64,000 nt of DNA, taken from RDYZ01 sp964518905 (GTDB lineage: Bacteria; Cyanobacteriota; Cyanobacteriia; Cyanobacteriales; Geitlerinemataceae). Location of the stretch: the NCBI GenBank assembly GCA_964518905.1, contig CAZFJL010000002.1:1-64000 (forward strand). The letters run 5' to 3'. A program made the translations under genes and the position numbers. Of the stretch, positions 45,357-55,300 are shown in pieces. The notes under the pieces are model-generated. The model worked only from the letters and a program-made list of their open reading frames with translations. It ran no database searches and was not told where the DNA came from. Numbering within the stretch: the first letter of the stretch is position 1; every line of letters begins with the position of its first letter.

Positions 45357-47714
45357 ATGACGAAATCGATCGATACGCCAAAATCTCCCGATCCGCAGCG
45401 CCAGACACCGCCACCAAAGAAATCGGATGCGGCGAAATCTAAAGCCGCGAAGCTTAAGGCCGTGAAACCTCAGGCCGTGAAACCTCAGGCCGTGAAACCG
45501 ATCGCACCGATCGCCGACTCACCCGTCGCGAAAATTTCACGTGTCGATTCTGGCCATCTCGTCGCTCCGGCCGCAGCGCCGACCCGCAAGACGCGATCGG
45601 CTCAGACACACAGCCAGATCAACTCCGTACTCGATAGCTCTAAGCGGGCGATGAATGCACTGTGGGGCTGGCCGCTGTTTTGGTTGGCGATGCTACTCGG
45701 GGTGGGCTTTACGGCGGTGGGCGCGTTGGCGTGGCTCTTCTCGATGCCGCCCGTGCCGGAATGCGATCGTCCCGAACTGCTGGTGTCCGATCGCGAGCGG
45801 CTGCAATGCGCTCAAGTGCAGGCGGAGTCTGGCGAACTGCGCGATATCGAACGGGCGATCAACCTCGTGACCAGTTGGCCCGAGGATCATCCGCTCCAGC
45901 GCGAAGGTGAACGACTAATCGAGCGCTGGTCGAGGGAGATTGTTGATATTGCCAATCAAGCCGCTGATTCGGGTCAACTCGACCGGGCGATCGATTTGCT
46001 CGATCGCATTCCGGATGACAGCCCCAGCTACGCAACAGCTCAGGATTTACGGTTGCGCTGGGAGCAAAGCTGGCGCGAGGGATCGGCCATTTTTGACCGT
46101 ATGCTAGCGGCGCTCAAAGATCAGAACTGGTACGAAGCAGATTACCAGGCCGATCAATTGGCTTTTATGACCGATTTCTACTGGTATGAGGTGCGCTACA
46201 AAGATGCCACGACCCGCATTGCCGCTGAAAAAGAGGGACGCCGTAAGCTGAAGCAAGCGAAACAACGCGTCAAGGAGGCGAATGACGATCCCCAAGCGGT
46301 CTACAGCGCCTTAGAGTCGATCAGCCAAATGAATCGGGAAACCTACGCCCGCGCGGCCAGCACGCCGGAAATTAACGAATGGAGCCAGAAATTACTGGCG
46401 TGGGCGATCGAGCGTAAACGTGAAGACCGAATCGAGGAAGCCCTCGCAGCAGCCAAGATTATTCCCCAGGAGGCAGAACTATACTCGCGAGCCCGTGATC
46501 TGGTAGCGCTCACCCAATCTGAATTGATGATCGGACGCGATTTTTCGCCCCTCTCAATTCCGCTCAATGAGCAAATCCTGCTCATCATGGACGCCCAAAC
46601 CGTCACGGCGGAAATGTCCCCCAAACATCCACTTTACCGATCATCCCAGGCGCTCTTGTCACCCTGGAAACTCTATCTCGAAGATTTACTGCAATTGCAA
46701 ATTGCGACCGGGGTGGCTAGTTTCGGTCAGCCGGTATCGTTCAGGCTCGCGATCGCCCAGGCTGAGGAGATTGAGCGCAATCGTCCCGGTCGGATTTACG
46801 CCCAAACCCTAATTTCAGGCTGGAAGCGAGAACTAGAGCGGATTGAAGATAAGCCACTAATAGAACGTGCCCGCGCTCTGGCACGTTTGAATACGATCGA
46901 CGGCTACAAAGCGGCGATCGCCCAAGCCGAAAAACTCTCCCGCGATCGGGGATCGTGGGTGGATGCAGAAGCCCTGATCGCCTGGTGTCAGCGCCAGATC
47001 GAGGCCGTCGAAGATCAGCCGATTATCGATCGGGCGCGTCAGCTCATCGTGGACGGCAAGATTGACGATGCGATCGCGCTCCTGAAGCAAATTCCCTCGG
47101 GACGCGCCCTCTATGACGATGCCCGTCAGCTCATCCTCGAACTCGGCCAGCGCGAGCTGATCGAGCGCGATCGTCCGATTCTTGAACAGGCGATTAAACT
47201 CGCGAAAGAGGGCAAGCTCACCGAGGCGATCAACGTCGCTGATGACATTCCCAAAGATAGCCCGCTCTACCGCGAAGCCCAGGATAAAATCACCCGCTGG
47301 GTGCGTGAACGCGGTGGTCGGACGACTCCAGGGGCAACAAGCAGCGAGGCCACACCTCGCGATCGTCAACTGAACACACCCGCAGCGCCCAGCGAGCAAG
47401 CGACTCCCAATCCCAATTCCAATCCCAATCCCAATTCATTCCAAAATGAACCCATCACCAACCCCGCGCCCTTCAGCGCCCCCACACCGAATACTTCCCC
47501 TCCGGCTAATCTAGAGCCGATCGCACCCGCACCATCAGCGAAAGAGCCGATCGCGCCCGCCCCGGTCGAGCCGGAGCCGATCGCGCCCGCACCATCAGCG
47601 AAAGAGCCAATCGCGCCCGCCCCGGTCGAGCCGGAGCCGATCGCCCCACCGCCCATGATGCCGCCCGCTGCACCCACCGCCGACATCGCCCCCGCCACGG
47701 AGCCAACGGAGTAG
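45357..47714 (+). CDS. Membrane-anchored helical repeat protein
   Basis: 785 residues. A basic, Lys/Ala/Pro-rich N-terminus (with the 5-residue repeat KPQAV) precedes one transmembrane helix (WPLFWLAMLLGVGFTAVGAL, about 104-128). The large outer part (about 135-660) consists of helical, TPR-like units: RAINLVTSWPEDHPLQREGE, RAIDLLDRIPDDSPSYATA, DDAIALLKQIPSGRALYDDA and EAINVADDIPKDSPLYREAQ. The C-terminus (from about 690) is Pro-rich with two near-identical 60-bp DNA repeats (EPIAPAPSAKEPIAPAPVEP). I recall such proteins annotated loosely as chromosome segregation ATPases, but I see no ATP-binding motif. It may organise an envelope complex. ATG at 45357. Confidence 0.75.
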   Translation: MTKSIDTPKSPDPQRQTPPPKKSDAAKSKAAKLKAVKPQAVKPQAVKPIAPIADSPVAKISRVDSGHLVAPAAAPTRKTRSAQTHSQINSVLDSSKRAMNALWGWPLFWLAMLLGVGFTAVGALAWLFSMPPVPECDRPELLVSDRERLQCAQVQAESGELRDIERAINLVTSWPEDHPLQREGERLIERWSREIVDIANQAADSGQLDRAIDLLDRIPDDSPSYATAQDLRLRWEQSWREGSAIFDRMLAALKDQNWYEADYQADQLAFMTDFYWYEVRYKDATTRIAAEKEGRRKLKQAKQRVKEANDDPQAVYSALESISQMNRETYARAASTPEINEWSQKLLAWAIERKREDRIEEALAAAKIIPQEAELYSRARDLVALTQSELMIGRDFSPLSIPLNEQILLIMDAQTVTAEMSPKHPLYRSSQALLSPWKLYLEDLLQLQIATGVASFGQPVSFRLAIAQAEEIERNRPGRIYAQTLISGWKRELERIEDKPLIERARALARLNTIDGYKAAIAQAEKLSRDRGSWVDAEALIAWCQRQIEAVEDQPIIDRARQLIVDGKIDDAIALLKQIPSGRALYDDARQLILELGQRELIERDRPILEQAIKLAKEGKLTEAINVADDIPKDSPLYREAQDKITRWVRERGGRTTPGATSSEATPRDRQLNTPAAPSEQATPNPNSNPNPNSFQNEPITNPAPFSAPTPNTSPPANLEPIAPAPSAKEPIAPAPVEPEPIAPAPSAKEPIAPAPVEPEPIAPPPMMPPAAPTADIAPATEPTE
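47521..47640 (+). repeat. Two 60-bp tandem repeats coding a Pro-rich tail
   Basis: Positions 47521-47580 and 47581-47640 differ at only two bases and encode EPIAPAPSAKEPIAPAPVEP twice. This is within the membrane-anchored repeat-protein gene and keeps its frame. Confidence 0.92.
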
Positions 47715-47853
47715 TCCCGATCGTGCAGCACAATTCCGCCGGATTGATCGTCTAGCGAAAGAGACCGTTACAATGCGGGTAGAATCGATTTGATTTGAGT
47801 TGATTCAATGTTCTTGAATTTAAGTTCTACGGTTTTGTAGGGGTTTTCGTTCG

Positions 47854-48720
47854 ATGAGTAGCGCTGTTACATCTCGTGCCACTGGAGCCAGTTCGTCACC
47901 AGCTCAAAGTGATTTTGCAGACTTCGTGCAGGAAACCGCTGCGCTGGCAAAACGGCTGTTCATTCAGCTCCAGCGCCGTCCATCTACGCTGGCCGCAGGA
48001 ATTATTCAGCCGTTGATGTGGTTGTTTTTGTTTGGGGCACTGTTTCAAAATGTACCCCAGGGCTTGTTTGGTGAAAGCCAAAACTACGCACAATTTTTGG
48101 GTGCTGGGGTGATTGTCTTTACGGCCTTTGGTGGGGCGCTAAATGCAGGTCTGCCGGTCATGTTCGATCGCGAATTTGGTTTCCTCAATCGGTTACTGGT
48201 CGCGCCGCTGGTGTCGCGCTATTCGATCGTGGCCGCATCAGCTTTATTTATCGTGACGCTGAGTTTGATTCAGGCCGCAACGATCGTCATTGCTGGAGCC
48301 TTTTGGGGGGCGGGTCTGCCGGGTGTCGGCGGTCTCCTTATGATTACGGCAATCCTGCTGCTACTCGTGCTGGGTGTAACCGGCCTGAGCCTCGGACTGA
48401 CCTTTGCACTCCCCGGCCACGTGGAACTGATCGCCGCGATCTTCGTCACTAACTTACCGCTTCTGTTTGCTAGCACCGCTCTGGCTCCCCTCGCCTTCAT
48501 GCCGAGTTGGATGCAAGTCGTCGCGAGCCTCAACCCTCTGAGTTACGCGATCGAGCCGATTCGTTATCTCTACCTCCATGACAGTTGGTCACTTGGGGCG
48601 ATCGTGATGGCAAGTCCCTTCGGTAATGTCAGTTTTGGCGGGGCGTTGTTGATCCTGGCTGGATTTGCTGCGGTATCTTTGGCGATCGTGCAGCCGTTGT
48701 TACGTCGTCGCTTTGCCTAG
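47854..48720 (+). CDS. ABC-2 type transporter permease
   Basis: 288 residues with six hydrophobic segments and the ABC-2 fold: LAAGIIQPLMWLFLFGALFQ, GAGVIVFTAFGGALNAGLPV, DREFGFLNRLLVAPL (the characteristic amphipathic coupling motif), then four more helices, including FVTNLPLLFASTALAPLAFM. Relatives export polysaccharides, lipids or drugs; the substrate here is not predictable. A partner ATP-binding protein is not in the window on either side, so the ATPase must be encoded elsewhere. The ATG at 47854 begins a soluble 30-residue N-terminal part. Confidence 0.88.
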   Translation: MSSAVTSRATGASSSPAQSDFADFVQETAALAKRLFIQLQRRPSTLAAGIIQPLMWLFLFGALFQNVPQGLFGESQNYAQFLGAGVIVFTAFGGALNAGLPVMFDREFGFLNRLLVAPLVSRYSIVAASALFIVTLSLIQAATIVIAGAFWGAGLPGVGGLLMITAILLLLVLGVTGLSLGLTFALPGHVELIAAIFVTNLPLLFASTALAPLAFMPSWMQVVASLNPLSYAIEPIRYLYLHDSWSLGAIVMASPFGNVSFGGALLILAGFAAVSLAIVQPLLRRRFA

Positions 48721-48839
48721 TTCTATATCCTTGTGTCGAGCGTGATCGCGACTCTTTTCAAGCTTTCAGATCGCGATCGTGCGGTCATCATAACGCTCCA
48801 CAGTATTCATACCCGTCAACCCAAATTATCAAAAGATCC

Positions 48840-49214
48840 ATGACCTCTCATTGTTACCTACGCTCCCCCAAACTTCGCGCCTCCCTCGCCCTTCTGGTCA
48901 GCACGATCGTCGTTTGGGCGGGCAACAGCGCGATCGTTTCCGCGCAAACCACCTTCGATAATCCCAACGTATTCGACGATGTGCGCCAAGGCAATGAGCG
49001 CGATCCACTCCTCGGCGGTTCTGATATCGACATGATGGAACTCATCCATCGCGCCAATCTCAGTGGCGGTCGTAGCCTCTCTGAATTTATCAATGGTCAA
49101 TCGGCGCAAATCCAAAGCGCCGCCTCGGATTTCCGCGCTCTACAACTTCAGCGCCTCTATCAAACACAACAGGTTGAAACTCCTGCGGCGATTTCCTTTG
49201 ATCTGAGTGAATAG
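48840..49214 (+). CDS. Small secreted protein of unknown function
   Basis: 124 residues. A signal peptide (LRASLALLVSTIVVWAGNSA, cut likely at VSA-QT near residue 36) precedes a short mature part with DPLLGGSDIDMMELIHRANLSGGRSLSEF and a Gln-rich helix QLQRLYQTQQ. Short cyanobacterial exported proteins of this look are common; I cannot name a family or function. ATG at 48840, with a long basic region before the hydrophobic core. A terminator follows at 49279. Confidence 0.7.
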   Translation: MTSHCYLRSPKLRASLALLVSTIVVWAGNSAIVSAQTTFDNPNVFDDVRQGNERDPLLGGSDIDMMELIHRANLSGGRSLSEFINGQSAQIQSAASDFRALQLQRLYQTQQVETPAAISFDLSE

Positions 49215-49278
49215 CTCATACAACGGTAACTTCTAGCTTGCCGACGACCAAGATGGCTAAGTACCGGGACAAAAAATC

Positions 49279-49305
49279 GTGAGGGTAGTGCCTCACTGTT
49301 TTTTT
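49279..49305. terminator. Rho-independent terminator
   Basis: GTGAGG/CCTCAC stem (49279-49296) followed by TGTTTTTTT on the plus strand; AAAAAA lies on the left side, so it can also work for the minus strand. It probably ends the 48840 gene. Confidence 0.8.
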
Positions 49306-49345
49306 ACGAGGAGGATTAGAGAAAAACTAGTTTGGCTTCTTCTAA

Positions 49346-49485
49346 TACGAAATCCGGTTCTGTATGGGGAAAATCAAAAATATCTATGAGCACTGAGCGG
49401 AGTCGTTGGCGTAGCCTTTGCGAAGCAAATAGTGCGGTGTCCACCCAGAGCGACGATCCAAGCTTACACATAGGCGGATTTCGTA
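49346..49485. mobile_element. 140-bp MITE with TACGAAATCCG ends
   Basis: Inverted ends TACGAAATCCG and CGGATTTCGTA (11 bp, perfect). TAA flanks both sides (49343-49345 and 49486-49488), a possible 3-bp target duplication. The interior holds GCACTGAGCGGAGTC, again part of the motif seen in other elements of this window. Non-coding. It separates the secreted-protein gene from the sulfotransferase. Confidence 0.8.
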
Positions 49486-49498
49486 TAATGCTAAAGAA

Positions 49499-50380
49499 CT
49501 AGCGAGCTAATTCAATGTAGGTATTACTTAAACCAGCTTTGTCGATAAAGTCCAAAACAAAGGATTGCTGTTCTTTGGTTAACGCTCGATCAAATTGAGT
49601 GCAGGACTGACGCTGAATTGGCTCTGAGACCCTTGCTTTCCAATATTCATGGTCGCGAGATAGAGAGTGAGATACAGTACGATACTTTGTTAGGATGTGA
49701 TCTTCAAAATCAATCTCCAAAAAATCACATAATCGATGCATTTCTTGCTCTGGCTTACCTGTTAAATGTTCATAGCGTATAAGAATGTGATTTTCCTTCA
49801 TTCGCGTTCGATTTAGACTTCGCTTAGTTTTATTTACCCATCTCTCAAGACAAATATTTAGATCTTGAAAATCCCCCCAAATGGATGGTGAAGACTGAGC
49901 TAAAGCATATAAAGATGCGACAACATCAGGGCCATTACGAACAATATGAATAACTTTTGCTTGCGGCAAATACTCGTCTATTGTTTTTAAGTGGTTTATG
50001 TGATCTGGTGTCTTTTCTAGTACAACTGTTTTGCCTTCTTCTTGGGCTATTTGACTGAGTAAATCAAAGAAAAGCCATGTATACCAGGCATAAAGACCAT
50101 TCCTTGGCAAGTGTTTTACAAGGTCTGGTCTTTTGAGATCTTTAATAAAAAAGTTTTGCAGTTGAGGATATAACTGACGCGAGACGATACCGAGGGATTT
50201 ACGACGCGGTTCCCGGCGAGGATCAGCTCTTGCAAAGAACTTTGTTTCTGGGAACGATATAATTTCCGAATGTGAGGCAAGAAGGCTTTGTAATAGTGTT
50301 GTGCCTGAGCGTGGACACGCAACGATAAAAACTAGGGGAGAAGATTTTCTATACTTCGCAATAGACTGAATAATCGACAT
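49499..50380 (-). CDS. Sulfotransferase family protein
   Basis: 293 residues. Transfers sulfate from PAPS to an unknown acceptor. The 5'-phosphosulfate loop is FIVACPRSGTTLLQSLL near the N-terminus, and the 3'-phosphate-binding region VIHIVRNGPDVVASLYALA lies around residues 140-160. VLEKTPDHINHL and ILIRYEHLTGKPEQEM fit the family. No signal peptide. It is clearly AT-richer than its neighbours and lacks the GCGATCGC sites common elsewhere, and a MITE abuts its end, all suggesting acquisition by transfer. ATG at 50380. No sugar or sulfate genes adjoin it. Confidence 0.9.
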   Translation of the reverse strand: MSIIQSIAKYRKSSPLVFIVACPRSGTTLLQSLLASHSEIISFPETKFFARADPRREPRRKSLGIVSRQLYPQLQNFFIKDLKRPDLVKHLPRNGLYAWYTWLFFDLLSQIAQEEGKTVVLEKTPDHINHLKTIDEYLPQAKVIHIVRNGPDVVASLYALAQSSPSIWGDFQDLNICLERWVNKTKRSLNRTRMKENHILIRYEHLTGKPEQEMHRLCDFLEIDFEDHILTKYRTVSHSLSRDHEYWKARVSEPIQRQSCTQFDRALTKEQQSFVLDFIDKAGLSNTYIELAR

Positions 50381-50410
50381 ACATTAATAAACATAAATAA
50401 TAAACATAAA

Positions 50411-50445
50411 AGGAAGTTGTAGTGATCCTAAGGATACAACTTCCT
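50411..50445 (-). terminator. Rho-independent terminator of gltA
   Basis: Read on the minus strand, AGGAAGTTGTA pairs perfectly with TACAACTTCCT (11 bp) and is followed by TTTTATG. It lies between gltA and the sulfotransferase gene. Confidence 0.75.
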
Positions 50446-50467
50446 GATTATAGATGCGCATTAACGA

Positions 50468-51610
50468 TTACGGACGTTTTTCGATCGGCGTGTACTGACG
50501 ATCGTGATACCCATCGTAAATTTGGGTTGGACGGAAAATCCGATTTTCGCCGATCTGCTCTTTCCAGTGAGCTAGCCAACCCGCCACACGCGCGATCGCG
50601 AATAATGGTGTGAACAGATCGGTGGGAATATCGAGCTTGCGGTAGACCAGACCCGAGTAAAAATCAACATTGGGGTAAATTCCTTTACCGCCCAATCGAT
50701 CAGTCACAACTTGCTCCATCTTGAGAGCAACATCGTAATACTCATCGTGACCAAACTTCTCAAAGAGCTGTTCCGCTAGCCCTTGCAAAATAGTGGCTCG
50801 GGGGTCTTTGACTTTGTACACGCGGTGACCAAACCCCATGATTTTTTTCTTGTTGGTGATGCAGTCCTCGACATAGGACTCGACATTCTCAACAGTACCG
50901 ATTTCCTCAAGCATCTCAATCACGGACTCATTGGCTCCACCGTGAAGGGGGCCACCCAAGGTTCCGACCGCAGAGGCAATCACCGCGTAGGGATCGGTCA
51001 GCGTGGAGGAGGTCACCATCGCAGAAAAGGTCGAAGCATTCATCGAGTGTTCAGCATGGAGCGTCAAGCACACATCAAACACACGAGCCGCGAGCGGATC
51101 AGGAATGCGCTCACTCAACATGTAGAGAAAGTTTGCCGCGTAGTCGAGATCGTCGCGGGGCTGTACGGGGTCATTTCCCTTGCGGATGAGCTGAAATGCC
51201 GCAACCATCGTCGGGATTTTCGCCAGCAAACGGACGACAGCATTGCGGATATAAATGGGGTCGTCAAGGGCGCGACGGGAGTAGAACAATCCCAAAGCAG
51301 CGGCGGAAGCTTGCAGGGCATCCATCGGGTGACCGCTTTCTGGGAAACACTTCATCATGTCCCGAATGCGATACTTAATGCGACGGTGGTAGCGAATGTC
51401 GTACTCAAAAGCATCAAGCTCGTCGCGGGTCGGAAGCTGGCCCCAAATTAAGAGGTAGGAACTTTCGAGGAAGCTAGCATGTTCGGCTAGATTGCTGATC
51501 GCATATCCCCGGTACTCCAGCACTCCTTGCCGACCGTCGATGTAGCTGACTTGCGATCGCGCGGCTGGAACGCCTTCGAGACCGGGTTTGTAGAGCAGCT
51601 CCTCTGACAT
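50468..51610 (-). CDS. gltA: Citrate synthase
   Basis: Condenses acetyl-CoA and oxaloacetate to citrate, feeding 2-oxoglutarate for nitrogen assimilation. 380 residues, the bacterial type II-like short form. Catalytic signatures are intact: LHAEHSMNASTF, GGPLHGGANE (His), MGFGHRVYKVKDPR (His/Arg) and NVDFYSGLVY (Asp). The start MSEELLYKPGLEGVPAA at 51610 is typical of cyanobacterial citrate synthases. Monocistronic, with its own terminator, and divergent from the hps cluster across a long gap. Confidence 0.97.
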   Translation of the reverse strand: MSEELLYKPGLEGVPAARSQVSYIDGRQGVLEYRGYAISNLAEHASFLESSYLLIWGQLPTRDELDAFEYDIRYHRRIKYRIRDMMKCFPESGHPMDALQASAAALGLFYSRRALDDPIYIRNAVVRLLAKIPTMVAAFQLIRKGNDPVQPRDDLDYAANFLYMLSERIPDPLAARVFDVCLTLHAEHSMNASTFSAMVTSSTLTDPYAVIASAVGTLGGPLHGGANESVIEMLEEIGTVENVESYVEDCITNKKKIMGFGHRVYKVKDPRATILQGLAEQLFEKFGHDEYYDVALKMEQVVTDRLGGKGIYPNVDFYSGLVYRKLDIPTDLFTPLFAIARVAGWLAHWKEQIGENRIFRPTQIYDGYHDRQYTPIEKRP

Positions 51611-52364
51611 AGTGTTAAGCAGCGCAGAACGCGATAATCGATGAATACTCAGGCTAACTTAGCAGAAACTTGAGCGTCATAGCTGTTTCCCCCGAACCTA
51701 TCCGAACACCAAATATCTGCGGGTCTCTCTAAGAACATCCAAAAGATCGCCCGCAGATTTCAATGTGTGGAGCCAAATTGAACTCAATGCAAATCGCCGT
51801 AACGTTTATGAACTATAGGCTAGACGGATTTAATGCGGGAATTCAGTGTCAGTTACTTTATTGCAGCCGATCGGATTGGCAGCAAATCTGGGTAACCTTT
51901 GGGTATGAACTAACGTCACAATGTCCATTAGGAACGGTTGCACTCTCGTGATGTTTCCTTCCTGTGGAACGTCTCTCTAGGATCATGGTTGGTGCCGGTT
52001 CTGACCCCTTCCGTGTTCGTACTGGCTCAAGCATGATGCACTGTTTTTATGGTGCGTCTCCGTATATTCCACGCTTGCCAAGGCTTTTGTGAATGGGCTA
52101 AGACAGAATCAGTCGAGTTACTGTCGTCAGTCTCTGAGGTTCGAGGTTCTCCGTTCTGTAGCTCGATCTCTTGCCGCTTTCGCTGGGTTTAGCCGACTTC
52201 ACGACTTCTCACAATCATGGCTAAAGCCTCTTGGTGCGTCGATGTTTTAGCTCCAAGCATTTAAGCACTTTTTTTCGCCAACAGGTCCAAGGCTGTTTGC
52301 CTGGTTCAAACGCTCTACTATCCCAACGACCACCACTTTTAATGTCCGCATTTGCCCGGAACCG
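51611..52364. other. Long gap upstream of hpsA
   Basis: 754 bp without a recognisable gene or known RNA family. It must hold the gltA promoter and a long leader for hpsA. A segment near 51960-52080 is not AT-rich and could fold, but I could not match it to 6S, SRP, tmRNA or RNase P RNA. One short frame (51763-51951) does not resemble a protein. Confidence 0.4.
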
Positions 52365-55300
52365 ATGAAGCCGTACAAACTCCTTACACAGCTTAAGCGT
52401 CAAATCCGTAATCGCTTCCAGCGACTATATGCCACGCTTTCGTCATATATTCGCACTCGGATTCTGCGGCAGCGAGGTATGCGGCGCGGCCAAAATCGAC
52501 GTTTAACTTTCGCAAATCGCCCGTTCGGGTTTGTACTGCCAACGGCGATCATGCTGCTGTTGGTGATGTCTCTCGTGGTAGGGGGGATCTTAATTCGGAC
52601 GTTTAATCGCACGCAGCAGGCGATTACTCAGCGTGAGTCGGTCGAGATCTTTAACGATGCGACGCCTGCGGTTGATCGCGCCAAAGCCAAGCTAGAAGCA
52701 TTGTTCGCAGATAAGCGTATTCCAGCGGGGATTCCAGCGGAAGATTTTCTCAAGGGCATCATGTTGGATGATCCCGATATTGAAGTTCCAGAGGGTGAAG
52801 AGCCGCCGCTAGCTAATGGTTATACCTTGCCCGGTGAAGAACGTCTGACGATCGGGGGAGAGCTTGCAAATGCATGGGCGTTTGGAGTTGATAATGACGG
52901 TGACGGCGAACCCGATGATGAGAATGAGAATGGTCGCCCCGATACGATCGTGGCCTACTCAATTATCTGGAACACGCCGGATGGTGATGTTGAGCAGCTA
53001 GCGGATCAAACCGAGGACGCACTACAAGAGCGAGCCCAGGCACTCGAAGTGCGGCAAGGCCCGCTATCGGGCGATCCAACTCCGGGCTGTGGTTCCAGTG
53101 ACACGACCAGTCGTATTGAATCCGGCTGGCTACGTGACCCAGTTAGCACCTCGATTCTGCGTAAAAACTTTCAGATTACAGCCGTCGCGATCCCAGATAC
53201 CGAGTTCGGTACGCTAGCCACGCTTGAACTACAGCAGGAGCGACAAGCCGATCGGGGTAACAAATGGGCGGCCTGGTTCCGGAACGATCTAGAAATCTTC
53301 CCTGGCCCAGCCTTCAAATGGAATGGTGCGATGCACACCGAGGGCAGCCTGGTGGTGGGTCACGCTCGTTTCGATAACCGATTCCAAAGCTATCTCGTGA
53401 GTGGACCGGGTTCTTGCCTATTCAGCGCCGGTGCTAGCACATCCGAGAACACAATCAATGTGCTGCAAGGTGCTGACGGGACTGAGACGTTCCGTGGTCA
53501 GATGCTGATTGGGCGGGCGACGTCTGATAGTCAGACTGGGGGAGCTGTTTTTCACCGGTGGGTAGATGAAGTGACGGCTGATTTTAATGAGGACAATACC
53601 AAAATCACGCCGGAGAATGACTCGGTATCGTCGCTCTCAAGCGTTAGTGACCTCTTGCTCGATCCGGTTCTCTTGTTCACAAAAGATGAGACCCAAAGCC
53701 GGAGACGTGGCGCGACGACAGACCCGAACTGGAAAAACAGTGATTTTGTTACAACTGGGCGTATTCTGAATAGCTCGTCTAGCCGTCCTTACATTGATGA
53801 CTTTTATCGTGCGGACGATCGCTTTGGCCCAAATCCAGGCTATGCCGGTCGAGATAGTTTGCTGCTTTCCTCATTGAAGGCCAAAACGGGTGATGAAATT
53901 ACCGGCGATAAAACTGAACTGACCCAAAATGTCGCGCCGGTCGGTTCCGACCCGTTAGACCTCGGGCTAGATGGTTATTGGGAGCGTCGCGCATGGCGTG
54001 AGGGAATGCGGGCGATCGTGGGTCAGCGGCTCGAACTGGGCGGAGATCCGCTCTCCACGGTTCCAGACCTGAAGACGATCGACGAAGATAAACTCACGAA
54101 CAATCAGCCACACCAGTCACTGCAACGGCGATCGTTGCGCGATCCCCTAGCGGCAGTGCAGACGACAGCGATTTATCATTCCGATGATCCGCGCAGTGAA
54201 GGCAGTGTGGAAAAAACACCGCCCTATGCCGCGATCGTCTCGACCGTGCATCCAGGAACCGGCGAAACCCTCAAGCGCAGCTCTATCTTTGAGATGCCGC
54301 TTGAACCGTTACCGATGAAATCAGAGCTGGGCGCATGGTTCGGGCCGACCTTTGGCGACTCTAGTGAAGAACTGGCGATCGATTTCCTCGCGGGACGGGG
54401 TACGAACGGTTGGGAACTGAATCTTAAAGAGGGATTCTTTGAGGCAACGGAAGTCAATGAAGCCTTGGCGCGTCTAGCGAATTTTGCAGGCGATCCCGAT
54501 GGTGCTTTCCCCGCCCAACAGAACGATGTGCAGCATCCTTATCCTTCGATTACACAGTGGGGTGATTTCTCCAATCTGCGGCGATCGATGACCGATGATA
54601 TCGATAGTTTTGCGGACAATACCAACAAACATACGGCAGCCATTACGCTCGGTACATTAGCCAATCAGATCACCTTTTTGGACGGTATCGACTATGAGCA
54701 AATTGCACCGCTAACGACGGACAATCTACTCCTGAAGCTCGATGAAGCTTTGCAAGCTCTCGATAATCGAATTTGTGAGCTTGACAATTATTCCTCAACC
54801 AGTGGCGCGATCAAAGCCGATGCTTTGACGACGGACGGTGTCTGTCTTTCAGCTAATAACGGACTGAAAGATGGGGAAGTTATTTACTATCCCAATGAAG
54901 ACTTAAACCACAACGGTACCGTCGATCCGGGAGAAGACTTTGATGGGAACGGTAAGTTACTTCCTGCTGTGCCGACGATGGTGATTTATGCGCCGACGAA
55001 TCTGAACGACAATTACACGTCGATCGCCCGAGTTCCACCCTCGCCGGATGCGTACATTGCGGGTCTCGAAGCGCGGGTAAACGAAACGGGTATCAGTGCC
55101 ACTGCAAAGACCGACCGTAAAACGGTCTTACAGTTTGCGCGGTTTGTGATGGAAAAAGAGCAGGTCGATCGCGATCGCCACTTTGGTTTCCGATCGTCAC
55201 GGTTTGGCTTTGACAAAACCACCAACGATAAGACCATCGCCGACAACACCATCGACATCACCGAACAAACCCCGATCGGTCAATATCAGTACTACGTCAA

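Noticed and set aside
51763..51951. 62-codon frame upstream of hpsA
   Set aside because: No family resemblance and no coding-like composition.
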